From Actinacidiphila glaucinigra (GTDB lineage Bacteria > Actinomycetota > Actinomycetes > Streptomycetales > Streptomycetaceae): DNA of 64,000 nucleotides. Where the stretch lies: the NCBI RefSeq assembly GCF_900188405.1, contig NZ_FZOF01000033.1:34980-98979 (forward strand), written 5' to 3'. Position numbers and translations under genes: made by a program. Below the pieces are notes generated by a model. That model was not told where the DNA came from, did not search any database, and saw only the letters and a program-made list of their open reading frames with translations. Positions 26,851-35,275 of the stretch are shown here, piece after piece; position 1 is the first letter of the stretch, and each line of letters starts with the position of its first letter.

Positions 26851-27720
26851 ATGCGAGTGGGACTGCACGCGCTCGGCATCGGTGACGGTGCCCGTCCGCA
26901 GGTCATCGCGGCGGTGGCGGCAGCGGCGGAGACGCACGGCTTCGCCAGGCTCTGGTGTGGCGAGCACGTCGTGCTGGTGGACGCGCCCGCTTCCCGTTAC
27001 CCCTACTCCGCGGACGGCCGGATCGCGGTGCCCGCGGACGCGGACTGGCTGGACCCCCTGCTCGCCCTGAGCTACGCCGCGGCCGTCACCAGCCGGATCG
27101 AGCTCGCCACCGGTGTGCTCCTGCTGCCCGAGCACAACCCGGTCGTGCTAGCCAAACAGGCCGCCACACTCGACGTGCTCTCAGCGGGGCGATTCACCCT
27201 GGGGGTCGGTGTCGGCTGGTCCACCGAGGAGTTCGCGGCGCTCGGAGTCCCCTTCGCCGGGCGCGGGCGGCGCACCGAGGAGTACCTCGCCGCGATGCGC
27301 GCCCTGTGGACCGGCGATCCCGCCTCCTTCGCGGGGGAGTTCACCCGCTTCGACGCGATCCGGGTCAACCCAAAGCCACTGCGCGGCGGCCGGCTCCCCG
27401 TCGTGATCGGCGGCAACAGCGACACCGCCCTGCGACGCGCGGCCCGACTCGCCGACGGCTGGTACGGCTTCAACGTCCCCGCCGTCGACGTCCCCTCCCG
27501 CGTGGCAGTCCTCGCCGACGAATGCGCCCGCCACGGCCGTACCCTGGACGACCTCACCGTCGCCGTCGCCCTGAGCGACGGCACACCGGAGCACCTGCCC
27601 GCCCTCACCGCGGCCGGCATCTCGGAACTCGTCGTCGTCGGCGCACCCCCGCGCTCCCCCGACGCCGCCGCCACCTGGGTCGCGGAACTCGCCCGGACAT
27701 GGATCGACCCCAAACACTGA
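26851..27720 (+). CDS. LLM-class F420-dependent oxidoreductase
   Basis: 289 residues from the ATG at 26851, with AGGAGG 7 bases before it. TIM-barrel LLM signatures: MRVGLHALGIGDG, FTLGVGVGWSTEEFAALGVP and RLPVVIGGNSDTALRRAARL. The segment LWCGEHVVLVDAPASRYPYS is typical of the TIGR03619-type F420 group. Transcribed alone; a 14-bp hairpin follows. Substrate unknown. Confidence 0.88.
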   Translation: MRVGLHALGIGDGARPQVIAAVAAAAETHGFARLWCGEHVVLVDAPASRYPYSADGRIAVPADADWLDPLLALSYAAAVTSRIELATGVLLLPEHNPVVLAKQAATLDVLSAGRFTLGVGVGWSTEEFAALGVPFAGRGRRTEEYLAAMRALWTGDPASFAGEFTRFDAIRVNPKPLRGGRLPVVIGGNSDTALRRAARLADGWYGFNVPAVDVPSRVAVLADECARHGRTLDDLTVAVALSDGTPEHLPALTAAGISELVVVGAPPRSPDAAATWVAELARTWIDPKH

Positions 27721-27794
27721 GCGGTTCCGGCGGTTCTCCACCCTCGACCGCTGAGCGAGGCTCCCCGCGGGAGGGGCCCTGGCCGTCGAGACGG

Positions 27795-27835
27795 CGCCCC
27801 TCACCGGCACGGCTGTCACGCGCCGGTGAGGGGCG
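27795..27835. terminator. Bidirectional 14-bp hairpin
   Basis: CGCCCCTCACCGGC (27795-27808) and its exact complement (27822-27835) around a 13-nt loop lie between the convergent LLM gene and the methylisoborneol operon, so the hairpin probably ends both transcripts. Confidence 0.75.
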
Positions 27836-27885
27836 GTTGCCCGTGGACGGCGTCCACGGGGCATGGGGGATCGCCGTGCGAGGGG

Positions 27886-28764
27886 TCAGACCCGGTCGGC
27901 CACGATCAGCAGGTACTGGAAGCTGCCGTTGCGGTAGGCGGTCAGGAACGTGTCCTCGATGCCCGTGACCAGATGGTCCGCCTTCTTGCGCAGCTCCCAG
28001 TAGGGGATCGCGGCCTCGGTCAGGTCCTCGACGTGGACCGGTACCAGACGGTGCCGCGCCATCGCCCGGAAGTACGCGGAGCGTGGGTGGATGTCGCAGA
28101 TGTAGTGCGCGTTGATCAGGGACACCTCGCGTGAGGCCTGGCCGTAGGTGTCGTTGTAGCAGCCGGTGACGGTCACGTACCGTCCCCCGCGCCGCAGCAG
28201 ACGGGCGTGTTCGGCGAACAGCAGGTCCAACTCGACGTACATCGTCGACTCGTTGTTCCAGGACGCCGCGTATCCGCCGGTCTCGAAGCCCGTGTCGAGC
28301 ATGTTGCGGTGGTGGTAGCGGACCTTGTGCCCGATGCCGCGGGCACGGGCCTGCTCGTTGGCGAAGTCGGCCTGCTTCGTGGAGAGGGTGACCCCGTCGG
28401 CGTGGCAGCCGTAGCGCAGGTGCGCGACGACGCTGCCGCCGCCCCGTCCGCAGCCGGCGTCGAAGACGCGGTCGTCCGCGGTCAGGTTGCCCAGGTTGGA
28501 GGCGAGGAGTTCGGCCTGGGCGTGCTCCAGGCGGTGCAGTTCGGCGGTGAGGCGCTTGCGCCGGAGGTCGGGATCGGGTTCGTCGAGAACCGAGGTGTCG
28601 GCCTCACCGATGCCGTAGTGATGGTGGTACAGGTCGTCGATCTTTCCGAGTTCGAGGTTGACCGGGTTCTCCTCGGCGTTCCAGTAGTCCGCGATCCGGG
28701 TCTGGTAGGTCGACTGGGCCGGGACCGGAAGAACCGCGGGCCGGGCGGCAGGGGCGTTGGTCAA
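27886..28764 (-). CDS. Geranyl diphosphate 2-C-methyltransferase
   Basis: 292 residues, close to the roughly 300 of characterised enzymes. SAM motif I is DAGCGRGG (102-109); the aromatic stretch WNAEENPVNLELGKIDDLYH and the HHYGIGEAD segment are diagnostic of GPP methyltransferases. It adds a methyl group from SAM to C2 of geranyl diphosphate. The gene is last of the operon, 52 bases downstream of the terpene synthase, which consumes its 2-methyl-GPP product. Membership in the 2-methylisoborneol pathway is secure from this context. Confidence 0.9.
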   Translation of the reverse strand: MTNAPAARPAVLPVPAQSTYQTRIADYWNAEENPVNLELGKIDDLYHHHYGIGEADTSVLDEPDPDLRRKRLTAELHRLEHAQAELLASNLGNLTADDRVFDAGCGRGGGSVVAHLRYGCHADGVTLSTKQADFANEQARARGIGHKVRYHHRNMLDTGFETGGYAASWNNESTMYVELDLLFAEHARLLRRGGRYVTVTGCYNDTYGQASREVSLINAHYICDIHPRSAYFRAMARHRLVPVHVEDLTEAAIPYWELRKKADHLVTGIEDTFLTAYRNGSFQYLLIVADRV

Positions 28765-28816
28765 GTGGTGCTCCTCGTGGTGCGGGTGCCGTGTGCCAGT
28801 GGGTCACAGGCGGTGG

Positions 28817-29866
28817 TTACCAGTAGTCGGGCAGGTGGTAACGATGGCTGTTGGTGGCGTGCCACTCGTGGTTGCCGGACACCCAGGCGGCGAGCCCCTG
28901 GGCGTAGCGCTCCACGACGGGCGAGGCCGCCGAGAGCAGGGCCGACTCCTCTTCGAAGGACGCCATGATCGTGTTGTGGATCTCGACCGATCGCAGATAG
29001 GCGGCTTTCAGCCCGCACCGCTCGTTGGCGGCGACGACCTGCGGGAGGTTGAGGTGTGCCGGGTCGCTGGCCAGTTCCTTGGTGAAGGAGTACAGGTCGT
29101 TGACGATCGTCGTGGCGTTGCAGGCGAGGGCCGTGATCCGCTGGATCTCGGGCCGGGCGTACGCCTGCTCGGGCAGTTCGTAGCCGTCGACGGCGTCCAC
29201 GATGGACAGGCAGGGGCGGAAGTTGTTGAACTGCCGCATCACCAGGTACTCCCAGATCTGCGGCACGTACCGCGTCTCCGCCCAGGCGGCCTCGGCGAGG
29301 TAGCCCAGGTGCAGCCGGGCGACGTCGTGGACGAACCGGTCGGTCTGGCTGGGTGTGGCCAGCGCGGCGAAGTCCCGCAGCGCGAGGTGGTAGGAGCGCA
29401 GCGGGCCGTCCGCCCGGACGCCCTGCCGCCACTCCTCCTCCAGTTCGGGGGTGCCGTGGTACGGGTCGAGTGCCGACTGGGCGATGACCAGTCGTCCGCC
29501 CAGGCCCTTGCGCGCTCCCCCGCGGCCCTCGTCCTCCTCGCAGTAGCAGGAGTCGACGATGTTCTCGGCGAGCAGCAGCTTGCCGGCGGCGGTGAGGCGC
29601 TCCAGGTCGGCGGCGCCCGGGTGCTGGAGCACGACGGCACGACCGAACTGGAAGCCGGCGAAGTCGCCCTGCCAGGCAGAAGGGAACAGGTCGTTCGCGC
29701 GGGCCCAGGCCTCCACGCGCAGGTCGACCTGCTGCACCTTCTCCGGGTCGGCGGGCACCGCGGGACGGTACAGCAGCCCGGGGATCGCGCCGTGGCGCCG
29801 CGCTCGCGCGCTGCGCACCGGGCTGGGGGGTCCGGGCAGGGTGAAGGCGGTGGGGTGTGTGGTCAC
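28817..29866 (-). CDS. 2-methylisoborneol-type terpene synthase, encapsulin cargo
   Basis: 349 residues, shorter than the roughly 440 of the S. coelicolor enzyme because the disordered Pro-rich N-terminus is reduced to about 40 residues. It still has LPGPPSP (10-16), a motif type linked to loading into family 2B encapsulins. The Mg-binding Asp-rich motif reads DSCYCEE (105-111) where DDCYCED is typical, so the second acid is Ser. The NSE triad is intact (Asn256, Ser260, Glu264 in NDLYSFTKE), and the protein ends RYHLPDYW as expected. It cyclises 2-methyl-GPP, probably to 2-methylisoborneol; 2-methylenebornane is possible. The start is 16 bases after the shell gene stop. Confidence 0.88.
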   Translation of the reverse strand: MTTHPTAFTLPGPPSPVRSARARRHGAIPGLLYRPAVPADPEKVQQVDLRVEAWARANDLFPSAWQGDFAGFQFGRAVVLQHPGAADLERLTAAGKLLLAENIVDSCYCEEDEGRGGARKGLGGRLVIAQSALDPYHGTPELEEEWRQGVRADGPLRSYHLALRDFAALATPSQTDRFVHDVARLHLGYLAEAAWAETRYVPQIWEYLVMRQFNNFRPCLSIVDAVDGYELPEQAYARPEIQRITALACNATTIVNDLYSFTKELASDPAHLNLPQVVAANERCGLKAAYLRSVEIHNTIMASFEEESALLSAASPVVERYAQGLAAWVSGNHEWHATNSHRYHLPDYW

Positions 29867-29882
29867 GGGGCGCTCCAGGCCG

Positions 29883-31322
29883 TCATTCGGGGAGCCGGCC
29901 GACCTGGACGTTCTCCAGGATCCCCGCCGCGTCGGGCACGAGGATGGCCAGCGAGTAGTAGGCGGTGACGAGGTAGCTGACGATCGCGGCGGAGTCGATG
30001 CCCATGAACCGGACGTTCAGGCCCGGTTGGTGCTCCTCGGGGATTCCGGTCTGGTAGAGGCCGACGACGCCCTGGTCGGCCTCGCCGGTGCGCAGCGCGA
30101 TGATGCTGGTGGTCTGGTCGTCCCGGATCGGGATCTTGCCGCAGGGCAGGATCGGGACCCCTCGCCACGCCGGCACCTCGTGGCCGTCGATGGTGGCGGT
30201 GCCGGGCATCAGGCCGCGCCGGTTGCACTGCCGGAAGAAGGCCGCGATCGCCTTGGGGTGGGCGAGGAAGACCTTCGTCTTGCGGCGCATCGACAGCAGT
30301 TCGTCCATGTCGTCCGGGACGGGCGGACCGGAGAAGGTGCTGACCCGCTGGCCGTAGTCGACGTTGTGCAGCAGGCCGAACTCCCGGTTGTTGACCAGCT
30401 CCCATTCCTGGCGCTCGCGGATCTCCTCGACGGTCAGGCGCAGTTGCTGCTCGGTCTGGTCCATCGGGTCGTTGTAGAGGTCGGCGACCCGGCTGTGGAG
30501 CCGCAGCACGGTCTGGGTGAGGGACAGCTGGTACTCGCGCGGGGCGAGCTCGTAGTCCACGAAGCCGCCGGTGAGCGTCGGCTCGCCCACGTGGCCGGCC
30601 TGCACCGGGACATCGGCCTCGCCCTTGCGGTTCATCGGCCGGTGCTGCCGGTCGACGTAGGACTGCAGATGCGCGCCGAGGGAGGGCGCCCGTTCGGTGA
30701 GGTCCTCGACGGATGCCCAGGGCATCGCGAGGACCACCCCGGCCGTCTCGGCCCGCACCGAGGCCGACCACAGCGGATCGGACTGTCCCACGGCCTCGTC
30801 GCCCAGCTGATCGCCGTCGGTGACGACCCCGATGATCCCCTCGTCGCCGTACTTGCCGCAGGTGTAGCGGGTGAACCGGCCGTGGACGACCAGGTACACC
30901 TCCGTCACGGGCTGGCCGGCCTCGAAGAGCACCTGGCCGGCGCGTACCTCCTGGGGCCGGAAGTGGCCGGCGATCTCCCGCAGGACGTCCGTGTCGTCGT
31001 AGCCGCGCAGGACCGGCAGTTCGGTGAGCGACTGGGGGATGACGCGGATGTCGTCGCTCCCGTTGTGCTCGAAGTGCACACGGCCGCGGTTCGTGCGCAG
31101 TTGCAGGCGCCGGTTGACCCGGTACGTGCCGCCCTTGACGTCCACCCACGGCAGGGCCTTCAGCAGCCATCGCGAGGTGATGGCCTGCATCTGCGGCTGC
31201 GACTTGGTGGTCGTGGCGAGCTGGCGTGCCGCGCGGGTGCTCAGACTGGTGAGCTGCTCGGCCGTGGGATCACGGGCGGGCTCTTCGACGGCGGAACCGG
31301 TGGCGCTGTCCAGTGTGGACAC
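29883..31322 (-). CDS. eshA: Family 2B encapsulin shell with cNMP-binding domain (EshA-like)
   Basis: 479 residues from a GTG at 31322 behind GGAGGG; 29 more codons are open upstream but look non-coding. An N-terminal arm leads into the HK97-type fold (ITSRWLLKALPWVDVKGGTY). A cyclic-nucleotide-binding domain is inserted at about 115-220 (VLFEAGQPVTEVYLVVHG), though its phosphate cassette LGDEAVGQSDPLWSA lacks the usual arginine. The rest of the capsid fold follows (EWELVNNREFGLLHNVDYGQ, ending ENVQVGRLPE). It should assemble a nanocompartment enclosing the downstream terpene synthase. The first gene of the operon. Confidence 0.92.
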   Translation of the reverse strand: MSTLDSATGSAVEEPARDPTAEQLTSLSTRAARQLATTTKSQPQMQAITSRWLLKALPWVDVKGGTYRVNRRLQLRTNRGRVHFEHNGSDDIRVIPQSLTELPVLRGYDDTDVLREIAGHFRPQEVRAGQVLFEAGQPVTEVYLVVHGRFTRYTCGKYGDEGIIGVVTDGDQLGDEAVGQSDPLWSASVRAETAGVVLAMPWASVEDLTERAPSLGAHLQSYVDRQHRPMNRKGEADVPVQAGHVGEPTLTGGFVDYELAPREYQLSLTQTVLRLHSRVADLYNDPMDQTEQQLRLTVEEIRERQEWELVNNREFGLLHNVDYGQRVSTFSGPPVPDDMDELLSMRRKTKVFLAHPKAIAAFFRQCNRRGLMPGTATIDGHEVPAWRGVPILPCGKIPIRDDQTTSIIALRTGEADQGVVGLYQTGIPEEHQPGLNVRFMGIDSAAIVSYLVTAYYSLAILVPDAAGILENVQVGRLPE

Positions 31323-32043
31323 ATTCCCTCCAGCAGGGCTGGTGAACGAACGGAGGCGACCGCGGCGGCCGGTGACGACGTGACCGCGGTGACCCTGTGA
31401 TCCACTCAAGCAGCCCGGATCCGGCGCGAGGTACGGCGTGAACGGGGCGGATCAGCGCTCCAGGGGTGGTAAACCTGCCGTCGGGGGCAGGAGTGATCGA
31501 CAGAGTGCTCCTGCGCCACCGGACCGCCTCCGTGAGCGGTGTGACGTGCCCGCGGCGGGGGTTAGCGGCCGGAAGACCGCGATCGGGGCACCATCGCCGG
31601 GCGCTCCGGTTGCCGAACGGCGCACGCCCCGGCGCCTCCAGCGCCCCCGACGCCGCGCCGGGGGGCCGAGAACTCCCGTGCCGGTGCGCGGCCGCCGCGC
31701 GGCCCCGGCTGCTCCAGCGTCCTCGTCGCCCATCCCACTGGGGCAGGGACATCCGCCCCGAGGTGCCCCAGAGGGCACCCGCGCCGCTCTCGCCATGACC
31801 TCTCGTTCGGTCGAGCATGCGGGAACCGACCGTGGGTTCGATATGCCGTCAGCCTTTCGCGCAAGGCGGCTTGCGTGCCCAGGGGCGCGGACGCGGTACG
31901 GGGTGCCTTGTGGTGAGGCGTGGCGGTGGCGGTCCGCCGTTGTGCTGCGAGGGGGCGCTCCGGGACCCCTCGCAACGGCTTCTCGTACGTCACCACCGAC
32001 ACCGCCGATCACCTCGGTCTCCCGCGCGACCGCACGGTGTCGG
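31323..32043. other. Intergenic region upstream of the encapsulin operon
   Basis: About 720 bases between the end of the sortase gene and the shell start, all transcribed in the same direction. Open frames on both strands are Arg/Pro-rich without motifs. This region must hold the operon promoter and possibly the 3' end of the sortase message, but no clear -10/-35 or operator was seen. Confidence 0.4.
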
Positions 32044-32721
32044 CTACGCGGCACCCGCGCGGACGCTCTTCGGGTCCGGGGTGGCGTACACGACGAGAGT
32101 GCTGTCGTATCCGCCCTTGGCCCTGTCGTAGGCCCCGGTGCAGGTGGCCAGGGCCAGGCGGGGCGGGCCGTCGCGGGTGAAGAGCGCCGCAGGGAGGCTT
32201 CCCCGGGGGTAGGTGCGGCGAGCCGTGACGACGTAGTGGTAGACGTCACCGCTGGCGGCGGCGACGTCTATCGCGGCTCCCGGTTCGAGGGAGAGCAGGG
32301 CGGCGAAGGCTCCGATGCCTTCCCGCCGGGTGTCGACATGGCCGGCGATCAGTGTCGTGCCGTCGGCGGAACCCGTCGCCGCGCCCAACGCCCACCAGCC
32401 GCCCACGCGCCCGCTCTTGGGGAGTTCCAGGGCGCCGTCCGGCGCTGCCGCCACGGGCACCAAGGGAGCGTGGAAGCCTCCGGGACCGCGGATCTCGATG
32501 GGAGGCGAGGGGGCGGGACCGCCGGGTGCGGCAGCCCTCGGCGATTGCCTCAGGCTGCCGACATCGCCGATGGGCGCGGGCCCCGCGAGCAGGGCCCATC
32601 CCGCCACCATGGCGACCGCACCCGCGCCGGCGCCAAGAGCGGCCAGGGCAGTCGCAGCGCGGTGTGCGGACAGTGGGATCAACGGCCGGTGGCGCTCCGT
32701 CGCCGGATGCGCAGAAGCCAT
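32044..32721 (-). CDS. Class F sortase
   Basis: 225 residues. One N-terminal membrane span (about 22-48) is followed by a Pro-rich linker and the sortase barrel. The domain opens with LELPKSGRVGGWWALGA, and the catalytic residues are His128 (AGHVD), Cys194 (LATCTG) and probably Arg200. This fits the class F enzymes of actinobacteria, which join surface proteins to the cell wall. Its start overlaps the end of the DUF4142 gene by 43 bases, so translation is coupled and the DUF4142 protein may be its substrate. Confidence 0.88.
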   Translation of the reverse strand: MASAHPATERHRPLIPLSAHRAATALAALGAGAGAVAMVAGWALLAGPAPIGDVGSLRQSPRAAAPGGPAPSPPIEIRGPGGFHAPLVPVAAAPDGALELPKSGRVGGWWALGAATGSADGTTLIAGHVDTRREGIGAFAALLSLEPGAAIDVAAASGDVYHYVVTARRTYPRGSLPAALFTRDGPPRLALATCTGAYDRAKGGYDSTLVVYATPDPKSVRAGAA

Positions 32722-33380
32722 CCGGTGCTAAAACCGGCCAGGAGCGCACCGCCGGCGACCGTCACGAGCGCGGCAGTGCCGTGAGAACCGTCGTCGGCCG
32801 CGGCGAGCTGGCCGCCGTTGCCCGCGTGAATGGTGCCGACGTCCATGCCCGCGTGGCAGGTGCCGCCCTCGACCATCTGCAGGTGCATCGCCACGACCGG
32901 TCGGGCCGCTCGGGCCGCGGCCACGACCTCGGCATTGGCTCCGGACTTCACTTCCCGGTCGATCAGCGCGAGCGTCGCGGCATGGCCGGCCTCCGCCGCC
33001 TTCAGCCACGCGGCGTCATACGCCGGCGAGCCGGCCTTTTCCCGGATCGAGGCCAGTTCCTGGTTCTGCATGGCGCTGGGGCCGGCGGGCAGCGAGACAC
33101 CGAGCTTCCCCGCGAGGGCCTTCAGATCCGTGTCGAGCTTGGTGTGGTCGCGGACGAGTACCTCGCCGACCTCTTTCACACAAGCCGTCGTCGCGTGCGC
33201 CTGCGCGTCCTGCCCCGCTGCGATCTCTGCGAGGTTGCCCTGGTGGACGGTCCTCACAAAGGCGGTGTCCTGGTCGCCGACCGGCGCGGCCACGGCCTGC
33301 GGAGCCGCCACCGCGCTCATCGCCGCCGCGCTCATCGCCGCCGCGAGAGCGGCTGCGGGCACCATGCGTAGACGTATCAC
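32679..33380 (-). CDS. Secreted DUF4142 protein with a C-terminal membrane anchor
   Basis: 233 residues from a GTG at 33380, behind GGGAG. A signal peptide (about 1-32, ending AVAAPVG) precedes a helical ferritin-like DUF4142 domain (about 36-175: FVRTVHQGNLAEIAAGQDAQ). The C-terminus has a Gly/Asp-rich stretch, a membrane span (LVTVAGGALLAGFSTGWLL) and the tail RIRRRSATGR. That layout resembles a sortase sorting signal, but no LPxTG is visible before the span. The adjacent overlapping sortase suggests a wall-linked protein. Confidence 0.85.
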   Translation of the reverse strand: MIRLRMVPAAALAAAMSAAAMSAVAAPQAVAAPVGDQDTAFVRTVHQGNLAEIAAGQDAQAHATTACVKEVGEVLVRDHTKLDTDLKALAGKLGVSLPAGPSAMQNQELASIREKAGSPAYDAAWLKAAEAGHAATLALIDREVKSGANAEVVAAARAARPVVAMHLQMVEGGTCHAGMDVGTIHAGNGGQLAAADDGSHGTAALVTVAGGALLAGFSTGWLLRIRRRSATGR

Positions 33381-33429
33381 TGCGCACTCCCTTCGCCCTC
33401 AGCACGGACCGGCCGAGGGCACGTGGAAA

Positions 33430-33451
33430 GCGAACGCCGTACAGCGTTCGC
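33430..33451 (-). promoter_or_regulatory. Inverted repeat ahead of the DUF4142-sortase pair
   Basis: GCGAACGC (33430-33437) and GCGTTCGC (33444-33451) are perfect inverted 8-mers with a 6-bp spacer, 50 bases upstream of the DUF4142 start. Could be an operator or a terminator of the opposing gene. Confidence 0.45.
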
Positions 33452-33531
33452 CCATCCATTGAGCGCATATGACACCCCGGGCCGCACGGGGGCGGCCGCG
33501 ATTTCACCGCCTTGGCCCTGCCGGGCTCCGA

Positions 33532-33978
33532 TCATGCCGAAGATGCGACGGCGCAGCCCGGCATGTGCCCGCCCACGCCGGCATCCGGGCCCGCGTCACA
33601 TGCCGACAGGGCCCCAGTGTCCGGCGGGGCCGCAGGGTGCAGCAGCCCGCGCAGCACATTGCACTCCGTCCTCAGGTAGGCGGAGGCGTAGTCGAAGCGA
33701 CGCGCCTCGCCGAACAGCAGGTAGTAGTAATTGGCGTTCTCGCTGGACCGGTACGCCGGGGTGAGGTCCCCCAGCATCACCGGGGACGCCCTCACGTCGC
33801 GGACGACCGTGACCAGCCAGAGCGAAAGGCAGGAGTCGGCGTACTCCGGGCGCAGCGGGGAGGACGGGTCCGTCGCACGCATGCCGCGGTAGTCGAGGAG
33901 GTCCGGCGGCAGACTGTAGATATCGAGCACGGCCGTCCAGCTGTCGTGGTAGCTCTCCCCCCTCGGCGACACGGCCAC
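33532..33978 (-). CDS. Hypothetical protein, possibly 5'-truncated
   Basis: 148 residues from a GTG at 33978 without a good ribosome-binding site. The core is well formed (SWTAVLDIYSLPPDLLDYRG, NANYYYLLFGEARRFDYASA) and the C-terminal 30 residues are Gly/Ala-rich. The adjacent frame just upstream reads VHSELTAFYGGLPA, which flows naturally into VAVSPRGESYHDSW, so a frameshift near 33980 may have shortened a longer protein. Family not recognised. Confidence 0.45.
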   Translation of the reverse strand: MAVSPRGESYHDSWTAVLDIYSLPPDLLDYRGMRATDPSSPLRPEYADSCLSLWLVTVVRDVRASPVMLGDLTPAYRSSENANYYYLLFGEARRFDYASAYLRTECNVLRGLLHPAAPPDTGALSACDAGPDAGVGGHMPGCAVASSA

Positions 33979-34018
33979 TGCGGGCCGGCAGCCCGCCGTA
34001 GAAGGCGGTCAGCTCGGA

Positions 34019-34324
34019 GTGGACCTGGGCATCAACCGCGCCCAGAACATCCACCACAACCGGCCCCGGCAACTGGCCGAAGCCGTCGAGGGACTGCCGA
34101 CCGCAGCCCGCGACCACGACTGGAAAGCCTCCGCCGACCTGCTCTTCAGGACGTACAGCGCGCTCATGCTGTACGACGTCGCCCCGGACGACACCGAGGC
34201 CGGCGACGACGCCACCAACCCCGCCCTGGGTGCGGCCGAGCCAACACGCCCAGAACAGCACGCTCGACGGGTTGACACCCGTCCCCCACACGAGCGCACC
34301 ACCGCATCCGCCGCACCGACCTAA
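34019..34324 (+). CDS. Hypothetical small protein
   Basis: 101 residues from a GTG at 34019. The first 65 residues (LGINRAQNIHHNRPRQLAEA, then WKASADLLFRTYSALML) look like a folded helical segment, and the rest is acidic and disordered (DDTEAGDDATNPALGA). Third codon positions support coding on this strand. It is head-to-head with the gene at 33532, only 40 bases apart. No family recognised. Confidence 0.4.
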   Translation: MDLGINRAQNIHHNRPRQLAEAVEGLPTAARDHDWKASADLLFRTYSALMLYDVAPDDTEAGDDATNPALGAAEPTRPEQHARRVDTRPPHERTTASAAPT

Positions 34325-34361
34325 GGACTGCGCGCCCCTCATCGGCATCACGGCCAAGAGG

Positions 34362-34589
34362 TCACAGGGCTTCCCGCTGAGCCGCCCGATAGGCGTCCCA
34401 CAGGGGCTGCACGACCGTGCACTCGCGGGCGGCGCCGTCCTGGCACGAGGGGCATTCGGTGGCGTGGTCCAGCCACTTGCGGTACGCCGCCTGGATCGCC
34501 TGGTCCGCCTGCGTCACACGGGCCCGGACCACGGCGCCGGGACCCGAGCCGGTCTCCAGCCAGCGCTCCGTGTACCCGGACTCCCCCAT
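34362..34589 (-). CDS. Small Cys-containing protein
   Basis: 75 residues from the ATG at 34589 behind GAGGGG. The helical core TQADQAIQAAYRKWLDHATE leads into a CPSC pair and a further Cys in AARECTVVQPLWDAYR, suggesting a zinc or redox site. The composition resembles small proteins found near Streptomyces whiB-like and regulatory genes. Function unknown. Confidence 0.6.
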   Translation of the reverse strand: MGESGYTERWLETGSGPGAVVRARVTQADQAIQAAYRKWLDHATECPSCQDGAARECTVVQPLWDAYRAAQREAL

Positions 34590-34855
34590 GGCCAAAGACC
34601 CCTCAACCTCACCGGTTCCCACATCCGGCCCGTCCCGACAGCACACCCCCAATGTATCGATACACCGCACAACACACTGTGCAGATCCGGCAGCGGAGCC
34701 ATGGACGCCCAGAGGTCAACGGTGACAGACCCCGGACGTCGCGCCTCGTCTGGGCCGCCGCCCCACCCCAGCGCATCGCGCTTCCCGGCCGGCGGCCCTG
34801 ACGGACACCGCCTGGGCGACGGTGATGTGTGATCGCGCGGGGCGGTCGGGGAGCG

Positions 34856-35275
34856 TCAGCCCAGGCCCAGCCGGGGTATCTCGCGTCCCGGGGAGCGGTC
34901 CATCACCATCAGCAGACCGGCGTCGCGCGTCCTGGCGTAGGCGGCCTCGTCGATGACGTCCACCTGGAACCAGACCGCCTTGGCACCGATCGCCACGGCC
35001 TGGTCGGCGACATCTCCGGCGAGCGCCGAGTTCACGAACACGTCCACGACGTCCACCGCGAAGGGGATCTCCGCCAGGGACGCGTAGCCCTGCTCACCGT
35101 GTACCGTCTCCGCCTTCGGGTGCACGGGCACCACCCTCTTGCCGATCCGCTGCAGCTTTTCGGCCACCCGGTAGGCGGCCCGATCGGGGTTGTCGGACAG
35201 GCCCACCACGGCCCAGGTGTCACCGGCCTCGGTGAGTATCCGCCTTATCGTCGCGTCATCGCCATAAGTCGTCAT
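34856..35275 (-). CDS. CoA-binding protein (YccU-like)
   Basis: 139 residues from the ATG at 35275, with a longer open frame that is not protein-like. It is the CoA_binding domain of the succinyl-CoA synthetase fold on its own: WAVVGLSDNPDRAAYRVAEK, KRVVPVHPKAETVHGEQGY, AIGAKAVWFQVDVIDEAAYA. Such stand-alone proteins bind CoA or nucleotide, but their role is not settled. A 32-codon frame overlaps its ATG at ATGA, suggesting translational coupling. Confidence 0.85.
   Translation of the reverse strand: MTTYGDDATIRRILTEAGDTWAVVGLSDNPDRAAYRVAEKLQRIGKRVVPVHPKAETVHGEQGYASLAEIPFAVDVVDVFVNSALAGDVADQAVAIGAKAVWFQVDVIDEAAYARTRDAGLLMVMDRSPGREIPRLGLG

Noticed and set aside
29559..31400. Plus-strand frame of over 600 codons across the encapsulin operon
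   Set aside because: It is antisense to three well-formed genes with conserved motifs and has no protein-like features.
31562..32002. Minus-strand frame starting MSVVTYEKPLRG between sortase and encapsulin genes
   Set aside because: After a plausible start the sequence becomes Arg/Pro-rich noise with no known motif, and no ribosome-binding site is clear.
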